Shown here: positions 53,074-62,837 of the stretch, in pieces | Numbering within the stretch: position 1 is the first letter of the stretch | Layout: the number at the start of each line of letters is the position of its first letter | DNA from: Bacteroides sp. OM05-12 | GTDB taxonomy: Bacteria > Bacteroidota > Bacteroidia > Bacteroidales > Bacteroidaceae | Assembly (NCBI RefSeq): GCF_003438995.1 | Contig: NZ_QSUN01000015.1 | Coordinates: 1 to 64,000 of the forward strand | Direction of reading: 5' to 3' | Length of the DNA: 64,000 nucleotides | The notes under the pieces: generated by a model | What the model saw: the letters and a program-made list of their open reading frames with translations, nothing else | Database searches by the model: none | Told to the model about the DNA's origin: nothing | Translations under genes and position numbers: made by a program

Positions 53074-53081
53074 CAAACTTA
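53074..53081 (-). promoter_or_regulatory. -7 box for the nuclease-like gene
   Basis: TAAGTTTG on the minus strand, an exact TAnnTTTG match, 25 bp before the start; no -33 box. Confidence 0.4.
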
Positions 53082-53127
53082 TAAAAGCCTCCCCCCATCA
53101 TTGAAAAGAAAGTGAATATTGAGATAA

Positions 53128-53916
53128 TTAACTCTCAGCAAGCACTTTGAGCAACGCATCATGCATTTTTCCATTGGAAGCCAACACCTGATGTCCTGAG
53201 TAGAAAGTATCTCCACCGCTGAAATCCGTAACTTTGCCTCCGGCACATTGTAATATTATAGTGCCAGCCGCTATATCCCACGGACCTAAATAGGCTTCTA
53301 TTCTTGCTTCGAAACGCCCGGCTGCCACATAACACATTTCGACGGCGGCAGCTCCCTGCAACCGCATTCCACTGGCATTTCCATATAGCGCATTGACCAA
53401 ATGAAGTGCCGTCGGTTTGTATTTATCCACAGCATAGGGAAATTCCAAAGCAATAAAAGCCTTATCCAACTCGGCAATACTTGATACATGAATCTCTTCT
53501 CCGTTCAAGTAGGCTTTACCACCTCTACGAGCCCAGTAACATTCATTACGACAGACTTCATAAACCACTCCGAGAAGTAGTTCTTCACGGTTTCTCAGGG
53601 CAATGCTGACACAATAAGGGGCATTATCATGGATAAAATTAGTAGTCCCGTCCAACGGATCTACCAGCCAACAAGATTCTTCGGAGGTCAGGCTTCCCGA
53701 ACCTTCCTCGGCAATGAAACCTGCTTCCGGAAGCAATGCTTTCAATTTCTCCACGACTCTCCTTTCGGATTCTTTATCTACATACGAAACATAGTCGTGA
53801 GAATTCTTCTCCTCTACCAATTCACGGCGGAATTTACGACGTTCTTCTCTCAGGAAACTACCGGCTTCCACTGCAATCTTACGAACCTCAGTGGTTATCT
53901 TCTCCAAATCTAACAT
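53128..53916 (-). CDS. Inositol monophosphatase family protein (CysQ/IMPase-like)
   Basis: 262 aa from the ATG at 53916 (MLDLEKITTEV). Metal-binding motifs of the IMPase/FBPase/CysQ superfamily: GFIAEEGSGSLTSE (Glu), CWLVDPLDGTTNFIHDNAPYCVS (Asp-x-Asp-Gly-Thr; residues about 80-100) and LGPWDIAAGTIILQCAGG (Asp). Hydrolyses a sugar or nucleotide phosphate (inositol-1-phosphate, PAP or similar); which is not decided by sequence. Confidence 0.92.
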   Translation of the reverse strand: MLDLEKITTEVRKIAVEAGSFLREERRKFRRELVEEKNSHDYVSYVDKESERRVVEKLKALLPEAGFIAEEGSGSLTSEESCWLVDPLDGTTNFIHDNAPYCVSIALRNREELLLGVVYEVCRNECYWARRGGKAYLNGEEIHVSSIAELDKAFIALEFPYAVDKYKPTALHLVNALYGNASGMRLQGAAAVEMCYVAAGRFEARIEAYLGPWDIAAGTIILQCAGGKVTDFSGGDTFYSGHQVLASNGKMHDALLKVLAES

Positions 53917-53940
53917 ACCTATTGTTATTTTTAGTCCGGA

Positions 53941-53948
53941 CAAACTTA
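53941..53948 (-). promoter_or_regulatory. -7 box for the IMPase-family gene
   Basis: TAAGTTTG on the minus strand, an exact TAnnTTTG match, 24 bp before the start; identical to the box of the downstream nuclease gene. No -33 box. Confidence 0.4.
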
Positions 53949-53995
53949 CTGAATATTTACGAATAGTGAGAAAATCATTTAGATAGATTAACCTG

Positions 53996-54026
53996 AAAAA
54001 AAGATAACGGCCGCATTACCGTTTAT
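53996..54026 (-). terminator. Terminator at the end of tag
   Basis: On the minus strand GATAAACGG pairs with CCGTTATC (complement of 54003-54010) and is followed by a run of seven T (complement 53996-54002). The stem overlaps the last codons of the tag gene. Confidence 0.72.
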
Positions 54027-54609
54027 CCTTATTCGGCGCTTTACAGAAACAGCCTTCCAAATGATCGTTCACAAAACCGGCTGCCTGCAAATGAGCATAA
54101 CAGATAGTTGAGCCGAAGAACTTGAAGCCTCGCTTTTTCATGTCTTTGCTCATAGCATCCGATTCGGGAGATGTGGCAGGAATCTGGCTCAACGTCTTGA
54201 AATTGTTAACAATAGGCTGCCGATTAGGGAAGAACGATAAAGTGTACTCGTAAAAACTGCCGAACTCCTTCTGAACAGCCATAAACAGTCTTGCATTATT
54301 GATGGTGCAATTGATTTTCAGTCGGTTTTTGACGATTCCATCAAATTGCATCAATCGTTCGACGTCTTCTTGTGTCATTTGCGCCACTTTCTTCACATCA
54401 AAGTTGTGAAAGGCTTTCCGGTACCCTTCACGTTTTCGGAGGATAGTAATCCAAGATAATCCTGCCTGAGCACTTTCAAGTACCAGAAACTCAAATAGGG
54501 TTTTATCATCGGTAACGAGTTTGCCCCATTCTTCGTCATGGTATTTTACGTATAATTCATCCGTTCCGGCCCAACCGCAACGTGCATCTATCAGATCTTT
54601 CATATTCAT
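54016..54609 (-). CDS. tag: DNA-3-methyladenine glycosylase I
   Basis: 197 aa from the ATG at 54609 (MNMKDLIDARCGWAG; MKDL at 54603 is an alternative). Removes 3-methyladenine from alkylated DNA. Family marks: CGWAGTDELYVKYHDEEWGK (Cys11, His24), the ESAQAGLSWITILRKREGYRKAF substrate pocket and FVNDHLEGCFC (His183, Cys187) as the zinc snap. Own -7 box at 54633. Confidence 0.95.
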   Translation of the reverse strand: MNMKDLIDARCGWAGTDELYVKYHDEEWGKLVTDDKTLFEFLVLESAQAGLSWITILRKREGYRKAFHNFDVKKVAQMTQEDVERLMQFDGIVKNRLKINCTINNARLFMAVQKEFGSFYEYTLSFFPNRQPIVNNFKTLSQIPATSPESDAMSKDMKKRGFKFFGSTICYAHLQAAGFVNDHLEGCFCKAPNKDKR

Positions 54610-54632
54610 ATCAGTATATCGAACATATCGTG

Positions 54633-54640
54633 CAAATATA
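54633..54640 (-). promoter_or_regulatory. -7 box for tag
   Basis: TATATTTG on the minus strand, an exact TAnnTTTG match, 24 bp before the start codon; no -33 box. Confidence 0.42.
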
Positions 54641-54700
54641 CAAAAAAGGGTAGTTCTCACGAACAGACCCTCCTTTGATTATGCCTGTTTTATCCTTTAT

Positions 54701-57190
54701 TTACAAATTAAACGACTCCAGCGTGCTAAACAATTCTTTAGGTTGGAGCGGTTTTGTCAGATACCCATTAAAGCCACTGGAAAGTATCCGCTTCCTGTCA
54801 TCACTATAAGCAAAGGCTGTTACCGCTATGATAGGAACGTCCTTGGACATTTCCCGGATGGCGGCAGTAGCCTGATAACCGTCGCATTTCGGCATACGTA
54901 TATCCATCAATATCCCATCCGGTGCCCCTTCCAAGAAAAGAGAGATTGCTTCCTCTCCATTCCACGCATGTATCAGGTCATATTTCTTTTCAAGTATAAT
55001 CTCGAACAATTTATAATTATCTACCGTATCTTCCGCTATCAGTAACTTTTTCTTCTTTGTTGTTACAGGTATGGGAGCTTGAGCGGTGTTCTTTTCTTCC
55101 ACTACCTCAATCGGCTTCTGTTCTTCTTCGGATTCGGGTACGGATTCAACAACATCCGCCTGTTCCAGTTTTACCGGAAGTGTAAACCAGAAAGTAGAAC
55201 CTTTGCCTTGCTCGGAATCAACCCCTATTTCACCGCCCAACTTGTTCACGATGCTTTGGCAGATAGCCAATCCGAGCCCCGTACCTTGTTTGAACGTATC
55301 CAGCTTTACAAACCGGTCAAACACTTTCTGCCTTTCTTTTTCCGGAATGCCCATACCGGTATCTTTTACATAAAAGTACAAATTTTTACCCCGTTGTTCG
55401 TAGCCAAAGGTTATATCCCCTTTTTCCGTAAACTTCAAAGCATTGTTCAGGAAATTGTTTACCACCTGAGAAATGCGGTTACGTTCGGTGCGAATCACAC
55501 ACTCCGGCAGTCCGGGTATGAAGTTTATCGCGACATTAGGGTTTGAAGAGACTTTTAAACGGGTGGTTTGTTCCAAATCTCTCAACAAAGTATTTATATC
55601 TACATCCGACCAGTTAAACTCCAGTGTATCCGCCTCTATCTTGGACAAGTCCAGAATATCGCCGATCAATTGCAGCAGCAATTCATTGTTATGATGGATA
55701 ATTTCTTTATAACTCTCCACCTCTTCAGGATTCTCCCCACTGGCAAGCAAATCGGAAAAGCCGACGATTGCATTGAGCGGAGTACGTATTTCGTGACTCA
55801 TATTGGCAAGGAACGCAGATTTTAACTTGTCGGAACTTTCTGCTTTTTCCTTCGCCAATCTCAATTTTTCTTCCCCTTTTTTCTGCCCGTCAATATCAAT
55901 ATTAACCCCCAGCAAAACAATGTTTTCATTCTCCGGCTCAAATACCTGCTGCATGATATATTGTTTTATCCAATGGTAGTCACCGTTCACCTTCACACGC
56001 ACATCTTTCTCCAAAGGTTCCATTTTATGAGACTTGGCCTGTCCCCAATAATCCATCAACGCCACCCTGTCTTCGGGGTGTACATTCTCAAAGTTAGAAA
56101 ACAACGCCCGTATATTATCATTTTCTCTTCCGCCCAGATTGGCCAAATACTCAGGAGTAGATATCTGTTCATCTCTCAGGATATTGACCGCACCGAAACC
56201 GATATTAGACACCGAAGAAGCAAAACTTACCATATCATGGAACTGCTTGTTCTGGGTCAAAGTCTGGTGTATCAATGTATTATCCAACCATATCAGTACA
56301 TAAGATTTAATATCCCCCTTTTGATTCAAGATGGAATCGACAATAAACCGGAAGAACTTCGGTTCCTTATGCTTACTTTTTATATAACATTCATTTATCT
56401 GTTCATAATCATACTTCACTTCTCCGAAGACAGGAGTTCCCTCCCTTGCCATCTGTTTATACTCATCGTTAATACACGGATTTCTAAAGAAGTTCAATTG
56501 CCCAAGAACTTTATCCCGGGAATAGACGCCCAGATACTCCAAATAAGTATCGTTTACTTCCTGTATAACTCCCGTATTATCGCAGATAGCACACCCTACC
56601 GGCAAGTTATTGAATACAGAGGCAAACTTCTGACTTGTCTGCTGTATGGACTTCTCCAAAACCTTCTCCTTACTGATATCATGTACGATCAATAAAACGA
56701 AGTCTTCTTTACCCAATTTCAGGAATGATCCGGAAAGCATGATATTATAAAGGCCTTTCGATTGAGTACGGCTAAAAATACTCATGGTAATCTCCACATT
56801 GGAGAAACGTCCCTTTTGGGCGAATGTCTCCCTCATCTTCATGCGTATAGGGCAAGACGCACAAAAGTCTTCCTTACCGCACCTACCCGCCTTATAGGAA
56901 TATTTGCAGTCCAATGCCTCACCGAAACATTGTTTTTCTTCCGGTTCTTCTTTTCCATTCAAGAAATAATAGTTGGTTTTCCTTATATGGCTGGTACTGT
57001 CTATCAAAAAGAAGTAGGTTTGAGAATTATTCCAAATAGCATTATTGATAAGCGCATCCATCCTGCTTTTTCTTCTGCTTCTCAACAGATAGATGATAAT
57101 ACACAGCAACATTACAATGATATAAGATAAAACAGCAAACCACCCCGTTACAACGGGGGTAAAAGTCGCATTTAGTAAATGTGCACCCAT
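54701..57190 (-). CDS. Hybrid sensor histidine kinase with Cys-rich PAS and receiver
   Basis: 829 aa. One TM helix (residues 18-37), then a PAS-like domain with a five-cysteine motif [18 protein letters not shown]...FCASC (Cys88, 95, 104, 110, 113), two or three further PAS domains ([31 protein letters not shown]), HisKA with His466 ([20 protein letters not shown]), HATPase ([44 protein letters not shown]) and a C-terminal receiver with Asp763 ([14 protein letters not shown]). No DNA-binding domain. No partner gene nearby. The cysteines may bind a metal or sense redox. Confidence 0.93.
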   Translation of the reverse strand: MGAHLLNATFTPVVTGWFAVLSYIIVMLLCIIIYLLRSRRKSRMDALINNAIWNNSQTYFFLIDSTSHIRKTNYYFLNGKEEPEEKQCFGEALDCKYSYKAGRCGKEDFCASCPIRMKMRETFAQKGRFSNVEITMSIFSRTQSKGLYNIMLSGSFLKLGKEDFVLLIVHDISKEKVLEKSIQQTSQKFASVFNNLPVGCAICDNTGVIQEVNDTYLEYLGVYSRDKVLGQLNFFRNPCINDEYKQMAREGTPVFGEVKYDYEQINECYIKSKHKEPKFFRFIVDSILNQKGDIKSYVLIWLDNTLIHQTLTQNKQFHDMVSFASSVSNIGFGAVNILRDEQISTPEYLANLGGRENDNIRALFSNFENVHPEDRVALMDYWGQAKSHKMEPLEKDVRVKVNGDYHWIKQYIMQQVFEPENENIVLLGVNIDIDGQKKGEEKLRLAKEKAESSDKLKSAFLANMSHEIRTPLNAIVGFSDLLASGENPEEVESYKEIIHHNNELLLQLIGDILDLSKIEADTLEFNWSDVDINTLLRDLEQTTRLKVSSNPNVAINFIPGLPECVIRTERNRISQVVNNFLNNALKFTEKGDITFGYEQRGKNLYFYVKDTGMGIPEKERQKVFDRFVKLDTFKQGTGLGLAICQSIVNKLGGEIGVDSEQGKGSTFWFTLPVKLEQADVVESVPESEEEQKPIEVVEEKNTAQAPIPVTTKKKKLLIAEDTVDNYKLFEIILEKKYDLIHAWNGEEAISLFLEGAPDGILMDIRMPKCDGYQATAAIREMSKDVPIIAVTAFAYSDDRKRILSSGFNGYLTKPLQPKELFSTLESFNL

Positions 57191-57388
57191 ATATTTCTAT
57201 ATTTCTTCTTCGTTTAGGGTTTAAAGATATATAATAAATTCCGTGTAATCAGCTTTTTTTAACTAAAATAAACGAGTTTTGTTCCTATTTTTATTCTATA
57301 AAAGGAATTTTTGCTCCTTTTATTTTATATAAACGTTAAATATTTTATTCTCTAAAACAACTATGTGGTGAAAACGTTAAATTGTAAG

Positions 57389-57396
57389 TACCTTTG
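57389..57396 (+). promoter_or_regulatory. -7 box for the TlpA-like gene
   Basis: TACCTTTG, an exact TAnnTTTG match, 33 bp before the start codon; -33 region lacks TTTG but has GTGGTG. Confidence 0.45.
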
Positions 57397-57428
57397 CAAT
57401 AGTTACTCATTTATATAAATTATATCAT

Positions 57429-58520
57429 ATGAAAAAACTTTTTAATATCCTCGTAATTTCCACCCTTGGCTTTGCAGCTTGTTCGGATGGTAATTCTTAC
57501 AAAGTCATCGGAACGGTTGAAGGTGCAGCAGACGGTGACACTGTATACATACAAGAAGTGGTAGGCCGTGACTTACTAAAGACCGACACCGCGATTATCA
57601 TCAGTGGAAAATTCTCTTTCAATGGGAAACAGGACTCTACGGTAAACCGTTACATCACATACGCTAAAGGAAACAACCAATATATTACCGACTTCTTCTT
57701 GGAGAACGGCAATATAAATGTCAATTTAGGTCCGGACAGCAAAGTGGCAGGAACGCCTACAAATAATACTTATCAGTCTTTCAAAGACAAGATGAATACT
57801 TTGCAGGAGGAACAAAACGGTATCTATGAATCACTTCAGGACACAACGCTGACGGTGGAACAACGGGATGCCAAGATTGCCGACATCGATGCTAAGGATG
57901 CAGAGATGACCGACGTTATCAGCGGAACGATCAAGGAAAACATCACCAATCCGGTAGGTGTTCACTTGTTGAGCCAGTTCAACTACATCATGGATTATGA
58001 AGATATAGAACCGTTGCTAGGTCAGATTCCGGAGCAATATCAGTCTAACGAGCGTTTGGCACGTTTGAAAGAACAGGTGGAAAAAGCCAAATCAACTGCC
58101 ATAGGACAAAAATTCGTGAATTTCTCTATGGAGAATCCTGAAGGAAAAACCGTGCAACTATCCGACTTCATCGGTAAAAGCAAATATACTTTGGTGGATT
58201 TCTGGGCAAGCTGGTGCGGGCCATGCCGACGTGAAATGCCCAATCTGGTAAGTGCTTACAAGGAATACAAGGACAAGGGTTTGCAAATAGTAGGCGTATC
58301 ACTCGACAGAGATGAAACATCATGGAAGGATGCGCTCAAGACGCTGAACATGACTTGGCCGCAGATGTCCGACTTGAAGTTCTGGAACTCCGAAGGTGCT
58401 CAATTATATGCCGTACGCAGCATTCCGTACACAGTGCTGATTGCACAAGACGGTACAATTGTAGCCAAAGGTCTACATGGAAAAGAATTGCAGGAGAAAC
58501 TTGCCGAACTGCTGAATTAA
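57429..58520 (+). CDS. TlpA/thioredoxin-family lipoprotein with DUF4369 domain
   Basis: 363 aa. Lipoprotein signal MKKLFNILVISTLGFAAC (Cys18). Residues about 25-130 are the DUF4369 domain (YKVIGTVEGAADGDTVYIQEV, SGKFSFNGK), a helical linker follows, and the C-terminal thioredoxin-like domain has FWASWCGPCRREMPNLV with Cys263/Cys266 and the cis-Pro region SIPYTVLI. Likely a periplasmic-facing thiol-disulfide reductase. Such DUF4369-TlpA proteins are many in Bacteroides. Monocistronic. Confidence 0.94.
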   Translation: MKKLFNILVISTLGFAACSDGNSYKVIGTVEGAADGDTVYIQEVVGRDLLKTDTAIIISGKFSFNGKQDSTVNRYITYAKGNNQYITDFFLENGNINVNLGPDSKVAGTPTNNTYQSFKDKMNTLQEEQNGIYESLQDTTLTVEQRDAKIADIDAKDAEMTDVISGTIKENITNPVGVHLLSQFNYIMDYEDIEPLLGQIPEQYQSNERLARLKEQVEKAKSTAIGQKFVNFSMENPEGKTVQLSDFIGKSKYTLVDFWASWCGPCRREMPNLVSAYKEYKDKGLQIVGVSLDRDETSWKDALKTLNMTWPQMSDLKFWNSEGAQLYAVRSIPYTVLIAQDGTIVAKGLHGKELQEKLAELLN

Positions 58521-58591
58521 ACAAAGAATAGTACTTTCAAAAAGAGGCTGTTCTCAAAATATAACAGTCTTATTATTGAATCTGATTTTGG

Positions 58592-58650
58592 CGCGGAATT
58601 CTAAGTACCCGATAATATTTGCGGGAATTTTAGAATTCCGCGAATTTTAT
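58592..58650 (+). terminator. 13-bp palindrome, probable terminator of the TlpA gene
   Basis: Perfect arms CGCGGAATTCTAA (58592-58604) and TTAGAATTCCGCG (58630-58642) enclose an inner CCCG/CGGG stem, then AATTTTATTCTT. The inner TACCCGATAAT (58606-58616) also occurs at 28686-28696 beside array copy 2. Confidence 0.5.
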
Positions 58651-58841
58651 TCTTACGTTCTCTTTGTCATTATACCATGACTTACCGTCAACGACATAAA
58701 CATCATGTAGCAGTCCGCCGACTTCATTCGCACCTTCACTGACCTTGTTTATGTTCATTGGGCAAAGACAGGAACTATTTATTTAAGGCGAAAGGATTAG
58801 AAAAAAGCATAGGGAAGCAACCAATCTATCACCCTTTTTGT

Positions 58842-58849
58842 TATCTTTG
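58842..58849 (+). promoter_or_regulatory. -7 box for the AAA-ATPase gene
   Basis: TATCTTTG, an exact TAnnTTTG match, 29 bp before the ATG at 58878; supports that start. No -33 box. Confidence 0.42.
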
Positions 58850-58877
58850 CGATACGATTACAAAAGACTCCATTGAT

Positions 58878-60452
58878 ATGACAGCAAACGACCTACTTCC
58901 GTTACGCAAGTTCCCCATCGGGATACAAAGCTTTGAGGATATTCGTGTAAAGCAGTTTCTTTATGTAGATAAATCCGCCTACGTCTACCGCATGGCAACG
59001 TATGGCAAAGCCTACTTTCTCGGTCGTCCGCGTCGTTTCGGCAAAAGTCTGCTGCTCTCCACTCTCGAATCCTATTTCTTGGGTAAGAAGCATCTATTTA
59101 AGGGTCTTGCCATCGAGCAGTGGGAAAAGGATTGGACGGTCTATCCCGTGCTGCACATGGATCTTAATGCCCGCAACTACATCAACGGCAATTCGCTGAC
59201 TGAAATGCTCAATCAATACCTCGAGAAATGGGAAGCAGAATACGGCGACGAGAAGAAAGACCGCCAACCCGAAGAACGTTTTGCCTATATCATCGAGAAG
59301 ATTTACCGTACGACAGGCAAACAAGTGGTTGTCCTCGTAGACGAATATGACAAGCCCATGTTGCAAGCCATCGGCAATGATGCACTCGGAGACGAATACC
59401 GCAATATGCTAAAAGCCTTCTATGGTGTACTAAAAAGTGCCGACCCTTACTTGCGCTTTGTCTTCCTGACAGGCGTAACCAAGTTCGGGCAAGTAAGCGT
59501 GTTCAGCGACCTCAATCAATTGAAGGACATCAGTATGGACGAGCGATATGCTACCATTTGCGGCATCACCGACGAGGAGATGGAAGCGAACTTCCGTCCC
59601 GACATGGAGCGCCTTGCTAAGAAAATGAACGTCGCCTACGAGGATATTCGCGACCGTATGCGTCGAACGTATGACGGTTACCAGTTCTGTCAGAACTCCG
59701 AAGGAGTCTATAACCCGTTCAGCGTGCTCAACGCCCTCGACTCGCAAGAGTTCTCCTACTATTGGTTTGCCACTGGTACACCGACCTTCCTCGTGGAGCT
59801 GCTCAAGGGTAGCGACTACGACCTTCGGGATCTGGAAGGCGTAGAGGTCACCGCCAACCAATTTGCAGACTATCGTGCGAAGGTGGAAGATCCTGTACCC
59901 GTCATTTATCAGAGTGGTTATCTGACGGTGAAGAAATATGATGAGGAATTCCAATTATATAAGTTGGGTTTCCCCAACGAGGAAGTGAAATATGGTTTTC
60001 TCAGTTTCCTGACACCATTCTATACAAACGTCAGCAAAGAGGAAAGCGTTTTCTACATTGGCAAGTTTGTTCGAGAATTACGGAGTGGTGATGCCGAAGC
60101 GTTCCTCACCCGTCTGCGGGCTTTCTTTGCCGACTTCCCCTACGAGCTCAACGATAAGACGGAACGGCATTATCAGGTGGTGTTTTACCTTGTGTTCAAG
60201 CTGATGGGGCAATTTGCAGATGTGGAAGTACGCAGTGCCCGCGGCAGAGCCGATGCTGTAGTGAAGACCTCCGATTATATCTACGTATTCGAGTTCAAGC
60301 TCAACGGTACGGTGTCCGATGCCCTGCGTCAGATAGACGAGAAGGGCTATCTCATTCCCTACACTGCCGACAGTCGTAAACTTGTGAAGGTGGGTGTTAA
60401 CTTCAATGCGGAAGAACGTAATTTAGGCGATTGGGAGATTATAGAGGTGTAG
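58878..60452 (+). CDS. AAA-ATPase-like protein with C-terminal PD-(D/E)XK nuclease domain
   Basis: 524 aa from the ATG at 58878 (MTANDLLPLRKFPIGIQSFE). N-terminal AAA-ATPase-like domain: FLYVDKSAYVYRM, GRPRRFGKSLLLSTLESYF (Walker A-like), VVVLVDEYDKPML (Walker B) and FVFLTGVTKFGQVSVFSDLN. The C-terminal DUF1703-type nuclease domain has RGRADAVVKTSDYIYVFEFKLNG (Asp, Glu-x-Lys). This family is repeated many times in Bacteroidales genomes. It is visibly more GC-rich than the AT-rich flanks and immediately followed by a family A array; signs of recent transfer or expansion. Confidence 0.92.
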   Translation: MTANDLLPLRKFPIGIQSFEDIRVKQFLYVDKSAYVYRMATYGKAYFLGRPRRFGKSLLLSTLESYFLGKKHLFKGLAIEQWEKDWTVYPVLHMDLNARNYINGNSLTEMLNQYLEKWEAEYGDEKKDRQPEERFAYIIEKIYRTTGKQVVVLVDEYDKPMLQAIGNDALGDEYRNMLKAFYGVLKSADPYLRFVFLTGVTKFGQVSVFSDLNQLKDISMDERYATICGITDEEMEANFRPDMERLAKKMNVAYEDIRDRMRRTYDGYQFCQNSEGVYNPFSVLNALDSQEFSYYWFATGTPTFLVELLKGSDYDLRDLEGVEVTANQFADYRAKVEDPVPVIYQSGYLTVKKYDEEFQLYKLGFPNEEVKYGFLSFLTPFYTNVSKEESVFYIGKFVRELRSGDAEAFLTRLRAFFADFPYELNDKTERHYQVVFYLVFKLMGQFADVEVRSARGRADAVVKTSDYIYVFEFKLNGTVSDALRQIDEKGYLIPYTADSRKLVKVGVNFNAEERNLGDWEIIEV

Positions 60453-60479
60453 CATCATCAACAACATTTCCCTCCCCCA

Positions 60480-60554
60480 CATACGGTCCTCCTTTCACAA
60501 TCATACGGTCCTTTGTTTACAAACTCCTATCGTTTGTAATCAACGGACCGTATG
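60480..60554. repeat. 22-bp array, family A, copy 4
   Basis: Units start at 60480 (CATACGGTCCTCC...), 60502 (CATACGGTCCTTTG...), 60524 (CTCCTATCGTTTG...) and 60546 (GACCGTATG), exactly 22 bp apart. CATACGGTC (60502-60510) and GACCGTATG (60546-60554) are inverted arms. The core orientation is that of copy 1 and opposite to copies 2 and 3. It lies between two same-strand genes. Confidence 0.88.
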
Positions 60555-60668
60555 ACGAATATTCCGTCGTCCTTTCTTTTTAATGTTAATGTAATACTAC
60601 GGCAAAACATTTGTAATGCTCATGATGTTAATTTGTTATTTCAATTTAAGCAAAGAAATATAAACATC

Positions 60669-61817
60669 ATGATTGGCATTTTCAATGATTGTTATCCTCC
60701 TATAATGGATGGAGTTTCACTTACAACACAGAATTACGCATACTGGTTAAATAAGAAAACCGGGAATGTTTGTGTAGTCACCCCTAAATTCCCGACATCC
60801 GATGACCATGAAGAATTTCCGATATACCGCTATTCCTCCATCCCTATCCCGATGCGTAAACCTTACCGACTAGGATTTCCGAGAATAGACTGGCCTTTCC
60901 ACGAGCGGATCAACAAGCTATCTTTCGAGCTGGTACACGCCCATTGCCCGTTTTCATCGGGTACACTTGCCATGAAAATCGCTAAACAACAACACATCCC
61001 CTGCGTGGCAACTTTCCATTCCAAGTACCGTTCGGACTTTGAAAGGGCGATTCCCAACAAAACGATTGTCGATTATCTAATCCGGAACATCGTAAAGTTC
61101 TACGAGCAGGCGGATGAGGTATGGATACCGCAGGCGGCCGTGGAAGAAACGCTGCGTGAATACGGCTATAAGGGCAAAGTGGAAGTAGTGGACAATGGCA
61201 ATGACTTTTCGGGCGCGGAGCTTACTCCCGAACAGAAAAATAAGGCACGGCGGATACTGAACATAGCCTCTCCCGAATTTGTGTTGCTATTCGTAGGTCA
61301 GCATATATGGGAAAAGAATCTTGAGTTTCTTTTGCGTGCATTGGCACTCCTTACCGACATCCCTTTCCGTATGTATTTCATCGGCACGGGATACGCTTCC
61401 GAGGAGATGAAGCAGCTGGCAGCCACTTTGGGGTTAAAGTCCAAAGTGACCTTCGTAGGTACGCTGACCAACCGCACCCGGCTAAAAAACTACTATACGG
61501 CAGCGGATCTGTTTCTGTTTCCCTCATTGTATGACAATGCGCCATTGGTGGTGCGAGAAGCCGCTGCATTGGAAACGCCGTCCGTATTATTAAGAAACTC
61601 CACCTCTTCCGAGATTATCATAGAAAACAAGAACGGGTTTCTTACAGACAACTCCATACAGGCATACGCCGGACGAATAAGAGAGCTATACGGTGCACCG
61701 CTGTTAATTGTCCGGACAGGCAAACAGGCTTCACTCACCATCGCCCGTTCTTGGAAAGACGTAACGGACGAGGTGTACGACCGCTATTCCAACTTGATAC
61801 GAAGGAACAACCGCTAG
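60669..61817 (+). CDS. GT4-family glycosyltransferase
   Basis: 382 aa from the ATG at 60669 (MIGIFNDCYPPIMDGVSLTT); an earlier start would begin inside the repeat array. GT-B fold, family 4: the N-terminal acceptor domain carries PPIMDGVSLTTQNYAYWL and HAHCPFSSGTLAMKIAK. The donor domain has FVLLFVGQHIWEKNLEFLLRA and LFLFPSLYDNAPLVVREAAALETPSV (E-x7-E). Related to lipid-glycosylating MgtA/Bme6-type enzymes. Six bp before a flippase-like gene, so the two may assemble and handle a glycolipid. Confidence 0.88.
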   Translation: MIGIFNDCYPPIMDGVSLTTQNYAYWLNKKTGNVCVVTPKFPTSDDHEEFPIYRYSSIPIPMRKPYRLGFPRIDWPFHERINKLSFELVHAHCPFSSGTLAMKIAKQQHIPCVATFHSKYRSDFERAIPNKTIVDYLIRNIVKFYEQADEVWIPQAAVEETLREYGYKGKVEVVDNGNDFSGAELTPEQKNKARRILNIASPEFVLLFVGQHIWEKNLEFLLRALALLTDIPFRMYFIGTGYASEEMKQLAATLGLKSKVTFVGTLTNRTRLKNYYTAADLFLFPSLYDNAPLVVREAAALETPSVLLRNSTSSEIIIENKNGFLTDNSIQAYAGRIRELYGAPLLIVRTGKQASLTIARSWKDVTDEVYDRYSNLIRRNNR

Positions 61818-61823
61818 AGCCGG

Positions 61824-62837
61824 ATGGAAAAGTCAACAACAATCAAGATTGCCTACGTATGGATACCCGCATTAATCGGCTTGGGAGTTATCTCATGGAT
61901 GTTTTCGAGGGAATTCAATGCAGACCTGTTCTCACAAGTCCGTTTTTCCGGTAAAATCATCTTCGGTATCCTGCTGGCATTCCTGTTTATGATGGGACGC
62001 GACATCGGGTTGATGTGGCGCTTCCGTCTGTTCTCAGGCAATTTCCTCACATGGAAACAGGCTTTTCATATCAACATCCTTTGCGAATTTACCTCCGCAG
62101 TCACCCCCTCTGCTGTGGGTGGAGGCAGTCTGATTCCTTTCTTTCTGAACAAAGAGGGTATCAATGCGGGAAAAAGTACGGCAATCACCCTTTCATGCTT
62201 GTTTTTGGATGAACTATTTCTCGTAGTGGCCTGTCCGTTGATACTCATGTTGATTCCGTTTGACGATTTATTCGGGACAAAGACCATTATCACCACGGGC
62301 ACTAAGATACTGTTCGTCGCCATTTATGTACTTACCGCCCTTTGGACACTGATTCTCTATCTGGCACTGTTCAGGCATTCCGAACTGGTAAGGGCACTGT
62401 TTCTTAAACTCTTCCGCCTGCGTTTGCTACGGCGATGGTATCCCAATATCGTTTCATTGACGGATAATCTGGTGACAAGCTCGCACGAAATGAGCGACCG
62501 TCCTTTCTCTTTTTGGGCAAAAGCCTTCGGAGTAACCACTCTTTCATGGTGTTCGCGTTATCTGGTAGTCAACGCTCTTTTGCTCGCTTTTGCACTGTCC
62601 GACAATCACCTGCTTGCTTTTGCCCGGCAACTGATACTCTGGATTATCCTCATGATAAGCCCCACACCGGGTGGCAGCGGCATCAGCGAATATATGTTTA
62701 CCGTATATTATGCAGACTTCTTTTCTATCGTGGGAATCGCGCTTATCGTTGCTTTCGTATGGAGATGTATCACTTACTACCCCTATCTCGTAGCCGGAAT
62801 ATTCATCCTTCCTCAATGGATTAAAAGAACCCGGTAA
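61824..62837 (+). CDS. Lysylphosphatidylglycerol synthase TM region/UPF0104 flippase-like protein
   Basis: 337 aa with about eight membrane helices. Family marks: GILLAFLFMMGRDIGLMWRFRLF, FHINILCEFTSAVTPSAVGGG (the TPSxxGG signature near residue 92) and MISPTPGGSGISEYMF (PTPGGSGxxE). This is the YbhN/LPG-synthetase membrane domain without the synthetase. Likely moves or flips a lipid. Cotranscribed with the glycosyltransferase. Confidence 0.9.
   Translation: MEKSTTIKIAYVWIPALIGLGVISWMFSREFNADLFSQVRFSGKIIFGILLAFLFMMGRDIGLMWRFRLFSGNFLTWKQAFHINILCEFTSAVTPSAVGGGSLIPFFLNKEGINAGKSTAITLSCLFLDELFLVVACPLILMLIPFDDLFGTKTIITTGTKILFVAIYVLTALWTLILYLALFRHSELVRALFLKLFRLRLLRRWYPNIVSLTDNLVTSSHEMSDRPFSFWAKAFGVTTLSWCSRYLVVNALLLAFALSDNHLLAFARQLILWIILMISPTPGGSGISEYMFTVYYADFFSIVGIALIVAFVWRCITYYPYLVAGIFILPQWIKRTR

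Larger units (their letters stand above)
58521..58877. other. Intergenic region with hairpin upstream of the AAA-ATPase gene
   Basis: No gene is supported. It holds a strong palindrome (58592-58642) and a TATCTTTG box (58842-58849). An in-frame start at 58758 would extend the downstream ATPase by 40 residues but these have no family similarity. Confidence 0.45.

Noticed and set aside
55961..56695. 244-residue open frame on the plus strand
   Set aside because: Antisense to the hybrid kinase; no family resemblance.
58758..58877. N-terminal extension of the AAA-ATPase
   Set aside because: The -7 box at 58842 lies inside it and the extra residues have no family similarity; the ATG at 58878 fits better.
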